57,952 nucleotides of DNA from Vibrio genomosp. F10 str. ZF-129 (GCF_000287055.2 NZ_AJYQ02000078.1:1-57952), one strand, 5' to 3'. Shown: positions 25,945 through 34,617, numbered from the stretch's first letter. The notes: a model not told the origin generated them from the sequence alone. Numbers and translations are program-made.

Positions 25945-25960
25945 CGCACAAGGAAAAATA
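25945..25960 (+). promoter_or_regulatory. Orphan leader motif without a gene
   Basis: GCGCACAAGGAAAAATA starts directly after the stop codon of the membrane protein gene and matches the leader motif, but no start codon follows. About 10 bp later the next complete leader begins. It is possibly the scar of a lost gene. Confidence 0.45.
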
Positions 25961-25966
25961 ATTACG

Positions 25967-26040
25967 GGCTAGCCATTTTGCTTGGTTAGCCTACTTCACT
26001 TCTTATTACTCGTATGGGTAATCACCACACACAAGGAAAT
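25967..26040 (+). promoter_or_regulatory. Structured leader of DndC-like gene A
   Basis: Hairpin 1 GGCTAGCC / GGTTAGCC (25967-25991); hairpin 2 ATTACTC-GTAT-GGGTAAT (26005-26022, one T-G wobble); motif CACACACAAGGAAAT (26026-26040), 3 bp before the ATG. Confidence 0.65.
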
Positions 26041-26043
26041 AAC

Positions 26044-27957
26044 ATGTCAAAGTTAAATTTTGAAGATTTTATGATCTATAAAATGGCTATAGAATCTATT
26101 AAGGAGTTATTAAGGTCTGGAAATACTTTAATAATATCATGCAGTTACGGAAAGGACTCTACGTGTGTTCTTGTATTGTTTTTAGAGGCGGTTAAGCAAC
26201 TGATAGCAGAAGGTGTATATGTACCGATTTGTTACGTTACTACATCAGACACTCGTCGGGAAATGCCTGAAATACATAATTATGTTGGTGGGCAAACTAG
26301 CTTACTAGAGGTATACATTGCCAAACACAATCTACCGATCGAGGTCGTTGTTGTCGAACCTGAACTATCTGGTCGATTCACATGGACAACGTTAGGTAGA
26401 GGTGTATTGCCAACCTATGTAGGTGGTGACCGTAAATGTGCAGTTGATGAAAAAATCACACCTCAGAGGCGTTTTCTTAAAAGTATTGAATCTAATGTTG
26501 GACAGATGATCAGTTTAGTTGGTTCACGCCGATCGGAGTCAGTAGTTAGAGGACATTCTATGGAGAAATATAAAATGTCTGAATTAGCGGTTTCTATTGA
26601 CGAATCTGGCTTTAAAACATTTGCGCCAATAGCAAATTTTGATTTGGATGACGTTTGGTTACTACTTTGTTCGGTAGCGAAACCAATTGATGATCCAAAT
26701 CTTTTATTTCAAACTTACGCCGATAATCTAGATGAGTTATTTAAACTTTATAACTCAGCGAATGGTGGGCAATGTGGAGTGATATTTGGAGATACATCGA
26801 AACAAAGCCCGTGTGGAAGCCGCTTCGGATGTGGGTACTGCGTAGCCAACAGCGGATCGGAAGGCACTGATAACTCTCTTGAAAATATGATTGCTGATGA
26901 TTTAGATCGTTATGGATATATGAACGGTTTATTGAAGTTCCGAAAATTTCTTCTTGCAATACGTTGGGATTGGAATAGAAGAGACTTCAGAGGTCGGGTT
27001 GTTTCGGACATTGGGTATCTAAAAGTAGCACCTAATTACTTCAATGGCCGTACACGTCGTGAATTATTTAGGTACTTAGTCACATTGGATGCACTCGAGC
27101 GAGAACGTGCTGAAAAACATGAAATGGCATATCAAAGGGGTGATATCGAACAATCAAAGGAAAACGAACACCTTTGCAATGTTCTATTTGAGTTCATTTC
27201 GTTTGATGATGTATTAGCCATAGATTTTCAGTGGTCAGTATCTGGTGAGTTCCCACAAGAATCTTTTCCAGCTGCAAAGGACTATCTTGAAGTCCATGAC
27301 TTGGGGATTCGATATCACATACCTGAGATCGAAGTAGAGGAAAAACCAGTCATTGACCAAAATCGCTGGATTGATATAAGTAGCGAACTTCTAGAGTTAG
27401 CTGAAGAAGGCAATCCACTTTTTAAGCGTCATCAAGCGACTGGAGCGAATCTCAAATACGATGTTGGCAAACGATTGAGTATAAGTGAAGGTTCAGGCTT
27501 TGCGTATCTTGAAAATGTTCGGGCACGTTTCTATGAGTTGCAGCACATACCATCAGAAGAAGTGGCGCGATATATTTTGGAGTCTGGTTTTCTAACACTC
27601 AATCAGTCTGATATAGGAGTATATGCCGCTATATCGGATAGGAATTGGGCGATCCTTAGAAAGTTCCAATCAAGTGATAATCTGTCGGTGAATGAATTTA
27701 CGGGAAATGAACAATTGATGACTATCAATCGATATCTGATTGAAAACAGTATCTCTAACGAAAAGCATCTTGAACTACTCACTCAGCACACAGCAACTGT
27801 AATTGATGAGCAAGAGGAGCAGCAAGATATGTTCGGTTCTGATTCTATAGCAAATGCTTTGCTAATAGAGCCAGAGAAGGTGAAGAAAATCAGGAAGGTA
27901 TCTACAGTACCTATTGAGATTTTCAGAAGCATTAACTCTCAAATTGCACTTTTTTAA
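26044..27957 (+). CDS. DndC/PAPS-reductase-like PP-loop iron-sulfur protein A
   Basis: 637 aa from ATG 26044. PP-loop CSYGKDST (about 34-41) and a cysteine cluster QCGVIFG...SPCGSRFGCGYC (about 243-268, pattern C...C-x5-C-x2-C), followed by LENMI and a YGYMNGLLKFRKFLL segment. These are the features of DndC, the 4Fe-4S ATP-pyrophosphatase that activates sulfur transfer in DNA phosphorothioation, and of related PAPS reductases. A C-terminal extension of ~250 aa is not in classical DndC. No dndA, B, D or E is adjacent. The canonical SGGKDS is CSYGKDS here. It could modify DNA or RNA, or act in a nucleotide-sensing defence; direct evidence is lacking. Confidence 0.75.
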   Translation: MSKLNFEDFMIYKMAIESIKELLRSGNTLIISCSYGKDSTCVLVLFLEAVKQLIAEGVYVPICYVTTSDTRREMPEIHNYVGGQTSLLEVYIAKHNLPIEVVVVEPELSGRFTWTTLGRGVLPTYVGGDRKCAVDEKITPQRRFLKSIESNVGQMISLVGSRRSESVVRGHSMEKYKMSELAVSIDESGFKTFAPIANFDLDDVWLLLCSVAKPIDDPNLLFQTYADNLDELFKLYNSANGGQCGVIFGDTSKQSPCGSRFGCGYCVANSGSEGTDNSLENMIADDLDRYGYMNGLLKFRKFLLAIRWDWNRRDFRGRVVSDIGYLKVAPNYFNGRTRRELFRYLVTLDALERERAEKHEMAYQRGDIEQSKENEHLCNVLFEFISFDDVLAIDFQWSVSGEFPQESFPAAKDYLEVHDLGIRYHIPEIEVEEKPVIDQNRWIDISSELLELAEEGNPLFKRHQATGANLKYDVGKRLSISEGSGFAYLENVRARFYELQHIPSEEVARYILESGFLTLNQSDIGVYAAISDRNWAILRKFQSSDNLSVNEFTGNEQLMTINRYLIENSISNEKHLELLTQHTATVIDEQEEQQDMFGSDSIANALLIEPEKVKKIRKVSTVPIEIFRSINSQIALF

Positions 27958-27962
27958 CCACT

Positions 27963-27989
27963 AACCCAGCATTGCTGGGTTTTTTTTTG
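27963..27989 (+). terminator. Terminator after DndC-like gene A
   Basis: AACCCAGC-ATT-GCTGGGTT followed by a T-run. Confidence 0.92.
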
Positions 27990-28129
27990 AAATGACAAAT
28001 GGAGGATTGTTAAACAAACCATTCATGTGCTAAATTTTAAAAAGAATGCGTATACCGAAAGTATGTGCATTAACAAATTTAAAAGGTAAAACAATTTAAC
28101 TGGTCATAATATTGTTTGAAATTTTTTAG

Positions 28130-28407
28130 ATAAGAGGGATAAACATAAAAATCTATGTATTGCCAATGACGTTATTATTAATGGCTATCTGGCCAACAAT
28201 AGCTGTAACGGCGACTAATCAAGAAGACTTAGCATTTTAGGCCTTGGGTCTATGGACCCAAGAAAGACAAAATTCATGTCGATGTTTTGCTTGCTTACTG
28301 ACACGGCTAAGAGTGGAAATGTTTCTGCGGCGTTCATTGATATTAATTATGGTACCTATAGAGTTAAAAACAGCAATTACATTCTGATTAATGGAATGTA
28401 TTATTAA
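28130..28407 (+). pseudogene. Possible broken gene for a small exported protein
   Basis: In the 475-bp stretch 27990-28464 a signal-peptide-like run (KIYVLPMTLLLMAIWPTIAV, no proper start codon, ATA where ATG is expected) is cut by TAG 28238. A second frame opens from about 28219 and reads SMDPRKTKFMSMFCLLTD... to TAA 28407 (51 codons from ATG 28252). The two pieces could be one small secreted protein separated by a frameshift. The remainder of the stretch is AT-rich with no other signal seen. Confidence 0.35.
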
Positions 28408-28464
28408 TGGCCAAACCTGTTGGTAAGTAACTGAAATACATTATAAAGGACCAAGGGTTAGAAG

Positions 28465-30462
28465 ATGCGAACAACCGATAAACATAATGTCTGGGAACTT
28501 TTAGTTAATGATATCTCGTATCCAATCGTTGCAACTCACTTCTTGAATCGTGTTGGTAATGGCATCCATGAAAAAGCACAAAGCGTTGTTAAAGCACGGA
28601 TTGCACAAAACCCAGAATATGTTCGTTGTAGTGCTTGCAAGTGCGGCCTTGTTTACATAGCTGCTTCTCAGAACGGGTCGGCACATTTTCGACATAACTT
28701 AGCATGGGCTGACCCTCACCATGAACCAAAAGAATGCGTTTTTTATAGCCAACAAAATGAAGGGTTTCACCTGGTTGATCTTCTAGGAGAGAATGGGCAG
28801 TGGCATTTAAAAGCTAAGCTGACTCTATCGGAATTACTTTATCAATCACCAACTGTAAAGAGCGCATCAATAAGGGTAGACCCTTATTTGCTTAGCCATG
28901 ATGATGATCTGAACACGTTCAGAAAACCGGATATATTTTTCATTGATATTTTGGGTAATAAGTGGGCTATAGAGTTAACACGCTGGTGGATGTCGCCAAA
29001 ATTGGTACAGGCTAGAGAGCATTTTTTTAGGGAAGAAGGTATAAATCTTCTTTGGTTGTTTAGTCCTGGCTGCAAACAAAATAATCAGACGACCTTTTAT
29101 CTAATTATGTATGGGTCAAATTGTAAAAATGGGGTGCGCCGTCGAAGCTCAAGTGACAGGCCACAATCAAACGCATTTATATTTGATGATGAAGCGATCA
29201 AGGCTAGTCGGTTGAACAATAACTTGAGTATTAAGGTCCAGTACCCAGTCTACACACTAATTGGTAACGAGATCTCAGCTGATTATAAAGAATCGATTGT
29301 TAGCTTGGCTGAACTGGATACTTTTCCGACTAAACGCTTACCTTACGCTATTGATACCGAATCAAACCTAAGCAGGGTTCTGAGCGCCAAAAATAACAGA
29401 GCAATTGAAAGAACAAAAGCCGACAGGAAATCTCTTTATGAAAAAATTAAAAGTGTAAGGAGAGCGTATTATCAATTGCTGGCTTACACGGGTTTAACTG
29501 TAAATGAGCAGCGTAAAGTAGAAAGAAAAATGGGGTGCTTTGAACGAATTCCTGATACCTACAAGTTTAAAGGTAGGCTTGCTATCATGCATGCCCAATC
29601 CAAGTTTTTCTGCAATTCATTTGAAGAGAAAAGAATTGCAGCAGCGAAACGCAAGATAAAAGCACAGAAACTATCTAGAATAAGAACTCAGGTTATCGAA
29701 GCAAAGTTACTTCTTGAGAGAAAACTCAAGAAGCAAGATTTAGATTACTTGAAAAGCCTATTAGATGGCCTTAGCAAGAGTTTAATCGATACACCCAACA
29801 AAGCACTTGAGAGTAGGGTACATCAGCTTAGGATCGAGCTTAGGGCTTCATACCAACGATTATCTACATCCCCGTTAGCAGACGCAGAAAAAATGAAAGA
29901 TTATGAGTCATTATTAAAAGACCTACAAAATGATATGGCCTTTTATCAAATTCCGACTAATCGGGATGAATTGACGCTTAGACTTAAAAGGTTGAAAGAT
30001 ACCTGTGCAGCATCAGGAAAATCCCATCTAAATGAAGTCCTGGAAAGCGAATATAATTTGTCGCTCGCTAGATTTAGAAACCACTATTTACGTACACATT
30101 TTAACTTTGACTATGAAACGGCATGGACACCGGAACATAACTTTCATTCTGACTTGGAAATAATTAGAGAATTCCTTCAAAATTCGAAAGTCTTATCAGA
30201 TGAACAAAGAGTGGTTCAGAAATGGCTATTCAGAGCAGTATCAATGTTTGTGGAAACTATTGTTACAGCTCAACAGCGTTACATTAGTGATTTGAAAGGG
30301 AAAGATGCTTTATACATGCAAGATTACCGAAACAACAGAAGACTTGGACCAGTTAAATCTGTTAGGACCCTTGAGTGGATCGATAATAAGAAACTTGCGA
30401 ATTTGACAAGCGTACAAGTTCAAACGTGTCATAAGTTGAAACAGATAGTTAAGATTACCTAA
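28465..30462 (+). CDS. CoiA/DUF6035-like nuclease candidate with coiled-coil tail
   Basis: 665 aa. N-terminal zinc-binding motif RCSACKC (C55, C58, C60) followed by SAHFRH (H74, H77), then a restriction-endonuclease-like core RKPDIFF (D156) - NKWAIELT (E170-x-T172), as in CoiA-type and related PD-(D/E)XK proteins whose catalytic Lys is replaced. Next come ~350 residues of basic coiled coil (about 305-520) and a C-terminal helical part. No leader motif; AAGG lies upstream of ATG 28465. Function unknown: DNA uptake processing (CoiA) or defence are possible. It is convergent with matP. Confidence 0.55.
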   Translation: MRTTDKHNVWELLVNDISYPIVATHFLNRVGNGIHEKAQSVVKARIAQNPEYVRCSACKCGLVYIAASQNGSAHFRHNLAWADPHHEPKECVFYSQQNEGFHLVDLLGENGQWHLKAKLTLSELLYQSPTVKSASIRVDPYLLSHDDDLNTFRKPDIFFIDILGNKWAIELTRWWMSPKLVQAREHFFREEGINLLWLFSPGCKQNNQTTFYLIMYGSNCKNGVRRRSSSDRPQSNAFIFDDEAIKASRLNNNLSIKVQYPVYTLIGNEISADYKESIVSLAELDTFPTKRLPYAIDTESNLSRVLSAKNNRAIERTKADRKSLYEKIKSVRRAYYQLLAYTGLTVNEQRKVERKMGCFERIPDTYKFKGRLAIMHAQSKFFCNSFEEKRIAAAKRKIKAQKLSRIRTQVIEAKLLLERKLKKQDLDYLKSLLDGLSKSLIDTPNKALESRVHQLRIELRASYQRLSTSPLADAEKMKDYESLLKDLQNDMAFYQIPTNRDELTLRLKRLKDTCAASGKSHLNEVLESEYNLSLARFRNHYLRTHFNFDYETAWTPEHNFHSDLEIIREFLQNSKVLSDEQRVVQKWLFRAVSMFVETIVTAQQRYISDLKGKDALYMQDYRNNRRLGPVKSVRTLEWIDNKKLANLTSVQVQTCHKLKQIVKIT

Positions 30463-30484
30463 CTACCTAACTACCTAACTACCT
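30457..30484. repeat. Tandem 8-bp repeat, 3.5 copies
   Basis: ACCTAACT three times followed by ACCT. It supplies the stop codons of both convergent genes (TAA of the nuclease candidate and TAG of matP) and leaves no room for a terminator between them. Such repeats expand and contract by slippage. Confidence 0.85.
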
Positions 30485-30960
30485 TGCGCAATATTGGTTA
30501 AATCTGGTATTGAGCCTACTTGAATAGCTATAGCACATAACTCGTCTTTAGTTAGCTTCTCAGTTAATGATGCACCGCAACATTCCCTATAGTTATTGTA
30601 GAGAAGGACGATAGTTTCGGAATGGGTGATATTTTTAGCTTTTGAGATTTCTGCTAGCATGCGCCATGCATACATATGAAGGTCAATTTGTTTTTTCTTA
30701 ACGGCAGTGGCTGCATTGTTATATCGATATCTTTTTGCCCGAATGCTGTTAGTTAATGAGTTTTTTGACTTGTCGGTTAGTGAATGTTCAAGCCAGAGTT
30801 CTATGTCTTTGTCATCGGTATGAGATTCTAGCTTTGCAAGAGCCTCTTTAATCTCATTTTCATCCAAAAATCTTGTCAAATTTACTCCCATAAAATCCTT
30901 TTTTAAAATGTACTCTTTCTTCCATGATGCTTCTAGGTGTGCCGCGCAATTATCAGCCAT
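30475..30960 (-). CDS. matP: MatP-like macrodomain (Ter) organising protein
   Basis: 161 aa. It aligns over nearly its whole length with chromosomal MatP as I know it: LEASWKKEYILKKDF matches LESGWKWKYLVKKH, NLTRFLDENEIKEAL matches ELITRYIEASAAQEAV, NSIRAKRYRYNNA matches QTIRARRKRHFNA, and KKKQIDLHMYAWRMLAEIS...THSETIVLL matches the ribbon-helix-helix and coiled-coil part (KKSIDLEFIVWQRLAGLA...TLSETIVQL). MatP binds matS sites as dimers, bridges them, and delays terminus segregation with ZapB and MukBEF. A copy on a mobile element is unexpected. An ACGCCGC-type site (reverse orientation) and three ACAAT repeats lie in its promoter. Confidence 0.85.
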   Translation of the reverse strand: MADNCAAHLEASWKKEYILKKDFMGVNLTRFLDENEIKEALAKLESHTDDKDIELWLEHSLTDKSKNSLTNSIRAKRYRYNNAATAVKKKQIDLHMYAWRMLAEISKAKNITHSETIVLLYNNYRECCGASLTEKLTKDELCAIAIQVGSIPDLTNIAQGS

Positions 30961-30988
30961 TATAGATCCATTTATTCAGTCGTTTTAA

Positions 30989-31031
30989 ATACAATACAAT
31001 ACAATTATTTGAAGAAATACGAACGCCGCCT
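30989..31031 (-). promoter_or_regulatory. matP upstream region: GCGGCGT site and ACAAT repeats
   Basis: Read on the minus strand, GGCGGCGT begins at 31030 and the heptamer GCGGCGT (31029-31023) starts 69 bp before the matP ATG. The EAL gene has the same heptamer 68 bp before its ATG. ACAAT repeated three times (30991-31005) lies where the -10 region should be. TTGACCAATAGTTAGTG (31035-31051) beside the site shares TGACCA and TTAGTG with the sequence beside the EAL-gene site. Confidence 0.55.
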
Positions 31032-31137
31032 ATTTTGACCAATAGTTAGTGTTTGTAATAAAACAATAAGATTCGTATACTTGACATCTACAAAGACACA
31101 TCGGCTTAAGTGTCATCACGATTTTGTGCAGCCATTA

Positions 31138-31185
31138 CGCTAAAGCGCTTTTCACTTGGTTAAACCAAGAACCACACAAGGAAAA
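31138..31185 (+). promoter_or_regulatory. Structured leader with ACCACACAAGGAAAA
   Basis: Hairpin 1 CGCT-AA-AGCG (31138-31147); hairpin 2 CTTGGT-TAA-ACCAAG (31155-31169); motif 31171-31185; ATG at 31189. Confidence 0.65.
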
Positions 31186-31188
31186 ATT

Positions 31189-32064
31189 ATGGACAACCTT
31201 CTTGATCTATTTAATAAACTCCCAAAACTAAATTCGATATACGGATTCACCGCCGGTTATGAGATTGTCTTCTCTGAATCCGATAACAAACATTTCTATG
31301 AATGCTTGTTTAGATACAGAGGACAATGGGTAAAAGCAAATATCACAAGAGATGAAGTCGCTTCATTTCAATCTGAAAACCTGACCGAATCTACTCTGAA
31401 TGCCCTTACAGAAAGATTCCCTACGGATGTTCGAATAGAACAGTTAGAACTACCAACAAGCGTTAAAGCTTTAAGTTCACAGCTAAGTGAGCAAGTTAAT
31501 AGCTCATACAATTGTGATTGGGTAGACATACAAATTGACGATAGCCTTGTAGGTTACTTCAACCTTTCATTGAATACATTGATGATACTTAGCGAATCAG
31601 ATTTGTTTCGCCATTCGGGTCATACGATTCAAGTGGATAGTGGGGGCTATAGAGCCAAAGGCATTGATGAAGTTTATTCTTTCAATCTAATCAGTCCTAG
31701 TATCTATGGCGTCCTACCGACGGCGGCAGCGAAAGATTGTGCAGATCGTGTAGCCCAGAAGATAAGATTATTCGAATCAATGAGCCACCGTAGAATCATT
31801 CCAGTAGAAAGTATAGCCAATCAGGATTCATATTTTGAAAGCTACGACGATGGTTTCTATCGAATTGTAAAAAATGGCGAAGTAATAACACTCGTAAATA
31901 ACTTGAATGAACTTGGTTCAATTGTGCCCGATTCTCAAGGGTTTAAGGTTATATTAGAAACGTTCAACAGCTTGGAAAAACCAGCCTTTGTCAGTTCATT
32001 TGCTGATGCGCTTGATAGACTGTGGCTTAAGCGCTCAATTGCATTAGGCGCAGTTCATGCATAA
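31189..32064 (+). CDS. Unknown protein
   Basis: 291 aa from ATG 31189, set by the leader motif. No recognised family, signal peptide or membrane segment. Acidic, mixed alpha/beta composition; the segment YFESYDDGFYRIVKNGEVITLV suggests a small beta-hairpin module. Single-gene unit with its own leader and terminator. Confidence 0.6.
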   Translation: MDNLLDLFNKLPKLNSIYGFTAGYEIVFSESDNKHFYECLFRYRGQWVKANITRDEVASFQSENLTESTLNALTERFPTDVRIEQLELPTSVKALSSQLSEQVNSSYNCDWVDIQIDDSLVGYFNLSLNTLMILSESDLFRHSGHTIQVDSGGYRAKGIDEVYSFNLISPSIYGVLPTAAAKDCADRVAQKIRLFESMSHRRIIPVESIANQDSYFESYDDGFYRIVKNGEVITLVNNLNELGSIVPDSQGFKVILETFNSLEKPAFVSSFADALDRLWLKRSIALGAVHA

Positions 32065-32090
32065 AAATCACTGATACTTTGGTCAACACT

Positions 32091-32122
32091 AAAATGCTCT
32101 CCATTGGAGGGCATTTTTTTTT
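32091..32122 (+). terminator. Terminator
   Basis: AATGC(T)CTCC-ATT-GGAG(G)GCATT stem with one wobble, followed by nine T. Confidence 0.9.
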
Positions 32123-32193
32123 AACTAATTACACCTAAAAAAAAGCAATACTAAATAGTATTGCTTATGAGTTTGGTATGGTGATTCTGTGGT

Positions 32194-33618
32194 TTATGGA
32201 TGAACCATAATCAACGGCTTTGTAAAACTGTCAGTCCAGTAGCTAAGGTCTGGGTTATTGAACCTTATCTCATTTAGAGATAATTGAAGTTCATTAATCA
32301 ATGTAGAGTCACTGCATTGAAAACCTAGCGCAAATTTATAAACGTTATTATTGTCATCAGCCAATGGTTCAAAACTAAAACACTCTATAGGGAAGTTTTC
32401 TGTGAGGGCGCTTAATTCGATAAAATGAGCAACCTCTTCACAGAGTTTGGCAAGCGCTTCTCTATCTTTTGCATTACTCGAGTATATCGCGGTTTGTTTT
32501 TGCATTTGTATGTAAGGGTAATTCAAACCAGTGAGCCTTTTAGCAAACATGTCACCAAACGATGATAGATTGTAATTGATATCTTCTGCCGAACGTTTCA
32601 TACATATTTCTTTACCGACAAGGGTACCCATTTCGTTTTCTAAATATACCCCAAACAAAAATGGTCCCGTAAGATCCACATTCATATTGAATGATAAATC
32701 GCAATAATGGGCGACTTCTCCATTTCCATTCTTCCTGGTTTGAAATGTGTCAGGGTCATATTCAATGCAACCGATGGATATCATTCCATCATCTAAGCAT
32801 CTCGATGAACCGGCAAGTTTTGAGGCTTGCAATCTCAAGTTTCCTTTAATGATATCGGTCAGATCGTCGTTATTGAGGTCATTAAAAGAAATGGATGTGT
32901 CAGATACCGCATAACAGAATTTATCAATTGAGTATTTGATGCCAGTAGTACCGGATGAGCTTCGAGAGACACCTTCGATTGAAGGGCAGAAATGAACAGC
33001 ATCAATACGAGACTCGATCATTGGCTTTTTAAAAAGAAGGACTTCATGTAACTCTTTGAGTAATTCTTCGGACAACTTTGAGGCTGCGTGTGTGATGTAC
33101 GATACGGGTAACGCAATATTTAAGATAAGGCCCTGTGGTATGTCTGAACTAAAACACCAAATAGGATTGATTACATTTCGCCCTAACGCTGTCAATATCA
33201 TGTCAATGCATGTAGAAATACTTGCTGGTGGCGGGGTTGGTAACTCGGCATCTAAATTTGCTTCAAATATTATTTGTAGACTAGCCCAGTCAACAGTGTT
33301 TCGTATTGAACTACTATTAATGATTACATCATGAGAAAGATGAGAGAGACCAAGCGAGGAATATATAGCGTCTAATATCGCTGGATAATGATCTTCATTG
33401 GGAAGTTTATCATCTTTAATAGTGATATTTAGATTAGCTATGTCTGGTGATGACTTAAAGAACGACCAACTAGGGTCAATACTGTTTTTGTCAAATAATG
33501 AGGTAACTGCAGTAAGAGCGTCTTTACCCAACTCATCCGAAATACCCTCAACCTGAACTGCTTCATCAAGTGGTTTAACAGCTATATCAAGCGTCGACCA
33601 GTTTGAAACCTCAGTCAT
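32194..33618 (-). CDS. Unknown 474-aa protein with internal duplication
   Basis: No known family seen. Residues about 8-70 and 110-175 look like copies of one module: W-x-x-L-x-I ... N-x-I-(D/N)-P-x-W-x-F ... LNI (NSIDPSWSFFKSSPDIANLNI against NVINPIWCFSSDIPQGLILNI). The rest is mixed alpha/beta without membrane segments. It is transcribed against its neighbours and has an ACGCCGC site in class-A geometry (88 bp before the ATG), the same as the transfer operons, so it may belong to the transfer regulon although it is unknown as a transfer protein. Confidence 0.6.
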   Translation of the reverse strand: MTEVSNWSTLDIAVKPLDEAVQVEGISDELGKDALTAVTSLFDKNSIDPSWSFFKSSPDIANLNITIKDDKLPNEDHYPAILDAIYSSLGLSHLSHDVIINSSSIRNTVDWASLQIIFEANLDAELPTPPPASISTCIDMILTALGRNVINPIWCFSSDIPQGLILNIALPVSYITHAASKLSEELLKELHEVLLFKKPMIESRIDAVHFCPSIEGVSRSSSGTTGIKYSIDKFCYAVSDTSISFNDLNNDDLTDIIKGNLRLQASKLAGSSRCLDDGMISIGCIEYDPDTFQTRKNGNGEVAHYCDLSFNMNVDLTGPFLFGVYLENEMGTLVGKEICMKRSAEDINYNLSSFGDMFAKRLTGLNYPYIQMQKQTAIYSSNAKDREALAKLCEEVAHFIELSALTENFPIECFSFEPLADDNNNVYKFALGFQCSDSTLINELQLSLNEIRFNNPDLSYWTDSFTKPLIMVHP

Positions 33619-33696
33619 AGAAATGTCCCCTCTAACATATATATCGTCAAACTGTAAAGTGACCTGGTCAATTTACAAAACGATTGGCAGAATATG

Positions 33697-33710
33697 TGTG
33701 CGGCGTTTTT
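33697..33710 (-). promoter_or_regulatory. ACGCCGC site upstream of the 474-aa gene
   Basis: Minus-strand AAAAACGCCGCACAC, heptamer at 33706-33700, 88 bp before the ATG at 33618. A possible -10 (TACAGT) begins about 44 bp downstream of the heptamer. Confidence 0.6.
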
Positions 33711-33740
33711 TTATCTTTAATCAACTAATGATTAATCCTA

Positions 33741-33769
33741 TTGAGAAACTTTTGAAATAACGCTACGAT
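33741..33769 (+). promoter_or_regulatory. Promoter of the zinc-finger/primase operon
   Basis: TTGAGA (33741-33746), 17-bp spacer, TACGAT (33764-33769). Predicted leader about 115 nt. Confidence 0.5.
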
Positions 33770-33806
33770 GATAAGTGAATAAGTAACTTCAGCGCGTAAT
33801 GTTACA

Positions 33807-33885
33807 AACCTTATGGTTGCGCTATTTCTACCTTTCGGCTTAGCCATTAATTCAGTTTTTATATGAATTCATACACACAAGGAAA
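33807..33885 (+). promoter_or_regulatory. Structured leader with ACACACAAGGAAA
   Basis: Hairpin 1 AACC-TTAT-GGTT (33807-33818); hairpin 2 TATG-AATT-CATA (33862-33873, a 12-bp palindrome); motif ACACACAAGGAAA (33873-33885), 5 bp before the ATG. Confidence 0.65.
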
Positions 33886-33890
33886 CCTCT

Positions 33891-34586
33891 ATGAGTAATA
33901 GACGCTCGACTTCAAATCAAATTAGAGCACGTCAACGTGTTCGTCAGATGCAATCATTAAGAACAATGATAATTCAGCATCTAAAATTTTCTGGGATTCA
34001 AGGTGTTGATCTTGATTCTTACGTAGAGTTCTCAATCGATATTTTTCTTAAATCTGATACTACTATTGGAAAGTTCAATGACCTTCCAACAAACTTAGTA
34101 GCCATAGCAAAGAAAATGACATTTCCACTACTTGAGTACTCAGCTAAAGCGGAGTACATCGCAAATCTGATGCTAGACATCAAAGAAGGACGCTATAGCA
34201 ATCCTTGTGAGAGCTTGCCTGTTCAATGCCCAGATTGTAGTGGGTTTTGTAAACTGACGCCTAACCATCATCATGGTCGTGAAGTGAAGTACGTTTATTT
34301 TTGCGAGACTTGTTCTACTTCTATATCGACCTATATTGGTGATAAATGGCCAACCGGCGTACCAACTTCCAAAGAGCTACGCCTTGAGCGGTCCAACCTT
34401 ACTATGGATATCCGACAGCAATCAAAACAACTTGGAATAACAGAGCGAAAAATGAATATTAAAATCGCATCTGAACTTAACCTGGCAACAGGTTACATAG
34501 CGAATGTGAATACAATAACAACCGTCGACATGATTAAGCAGTATAGAGATGCAATGGAATCTATTTCATCACGTATGGCTGCTTAA
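33891..34586 (+). CDS. Zinc-finger protein, DUF3268-like
   Basis: 231 aa. Basic N-terminus (RRSTSNQIRARQRVRQ). The centre has CPDCSGFCKLT ... YFCETCSTSISTYIGDKWPTGVPTSKELRLER, which fits the zinc-finger-containing domain DUF3268 (two CxxC pairs, then a P-x-G-x-x-x-x-x-E-L-R-x-x-R stretch) known from phages and plasmids. The C-terminal third is helical. It is followed 31 bp later by a Toprim primase gene that has its own leader, suggesting a role in DNA replication or recruitment to DNA. Confidence 0.6.
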   Translation: MSNRRSTSNQIRARQRVRQMQSLRTMIIQHLKFSGIQGVDLDSYVEFSIDIFLKSDTTIGKFNDLPTNLVAIAKKMTFPLLEYSAKAEYIANLMLDIKEGRYSNPCESLPVQCPDCSGFCKLTPNHHHGREVKYVYFCETCSTSISTYIGDKWPTGVPTSKELRLERSNLTMDIRQQSKQLGITERKMNIKIASELNLATGYIANVNTITTVDMIKQYRDAMESISSRMAA

Positions 34587-34612
34587 GTGCTTTGCACCAA
34601 CACACAAGGATA
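34587..34612 (+). promoter_or_regulatory. Compact leader between the zinc-finger gene and the primase gene
   Basis: GTGC-TTT-GCAC (34587-34597) begins right after the TAA of the upstream gene and is followed by AACACACAAGGATA (34599-34612), 5 bp before the ATG. The leader is thus also used inside an operon, which argues for a role at the RNA level. Confidence 0.65.
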
Positions 34613-34617
34613 TACAT

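Noticed and set aside
28327..28333. GCGGCGT heptamer as a seventh regulon site
   Set aside because: No gene start lies at 68-69 or 88-93 bp in either direction and it is inside a decayed reading frame; treated as chance.
33658..33670. GTGACCTGGTCAA as a second matS-like site
   Set aside because: Three mismatches to the consensus; the match is to the half sites only.
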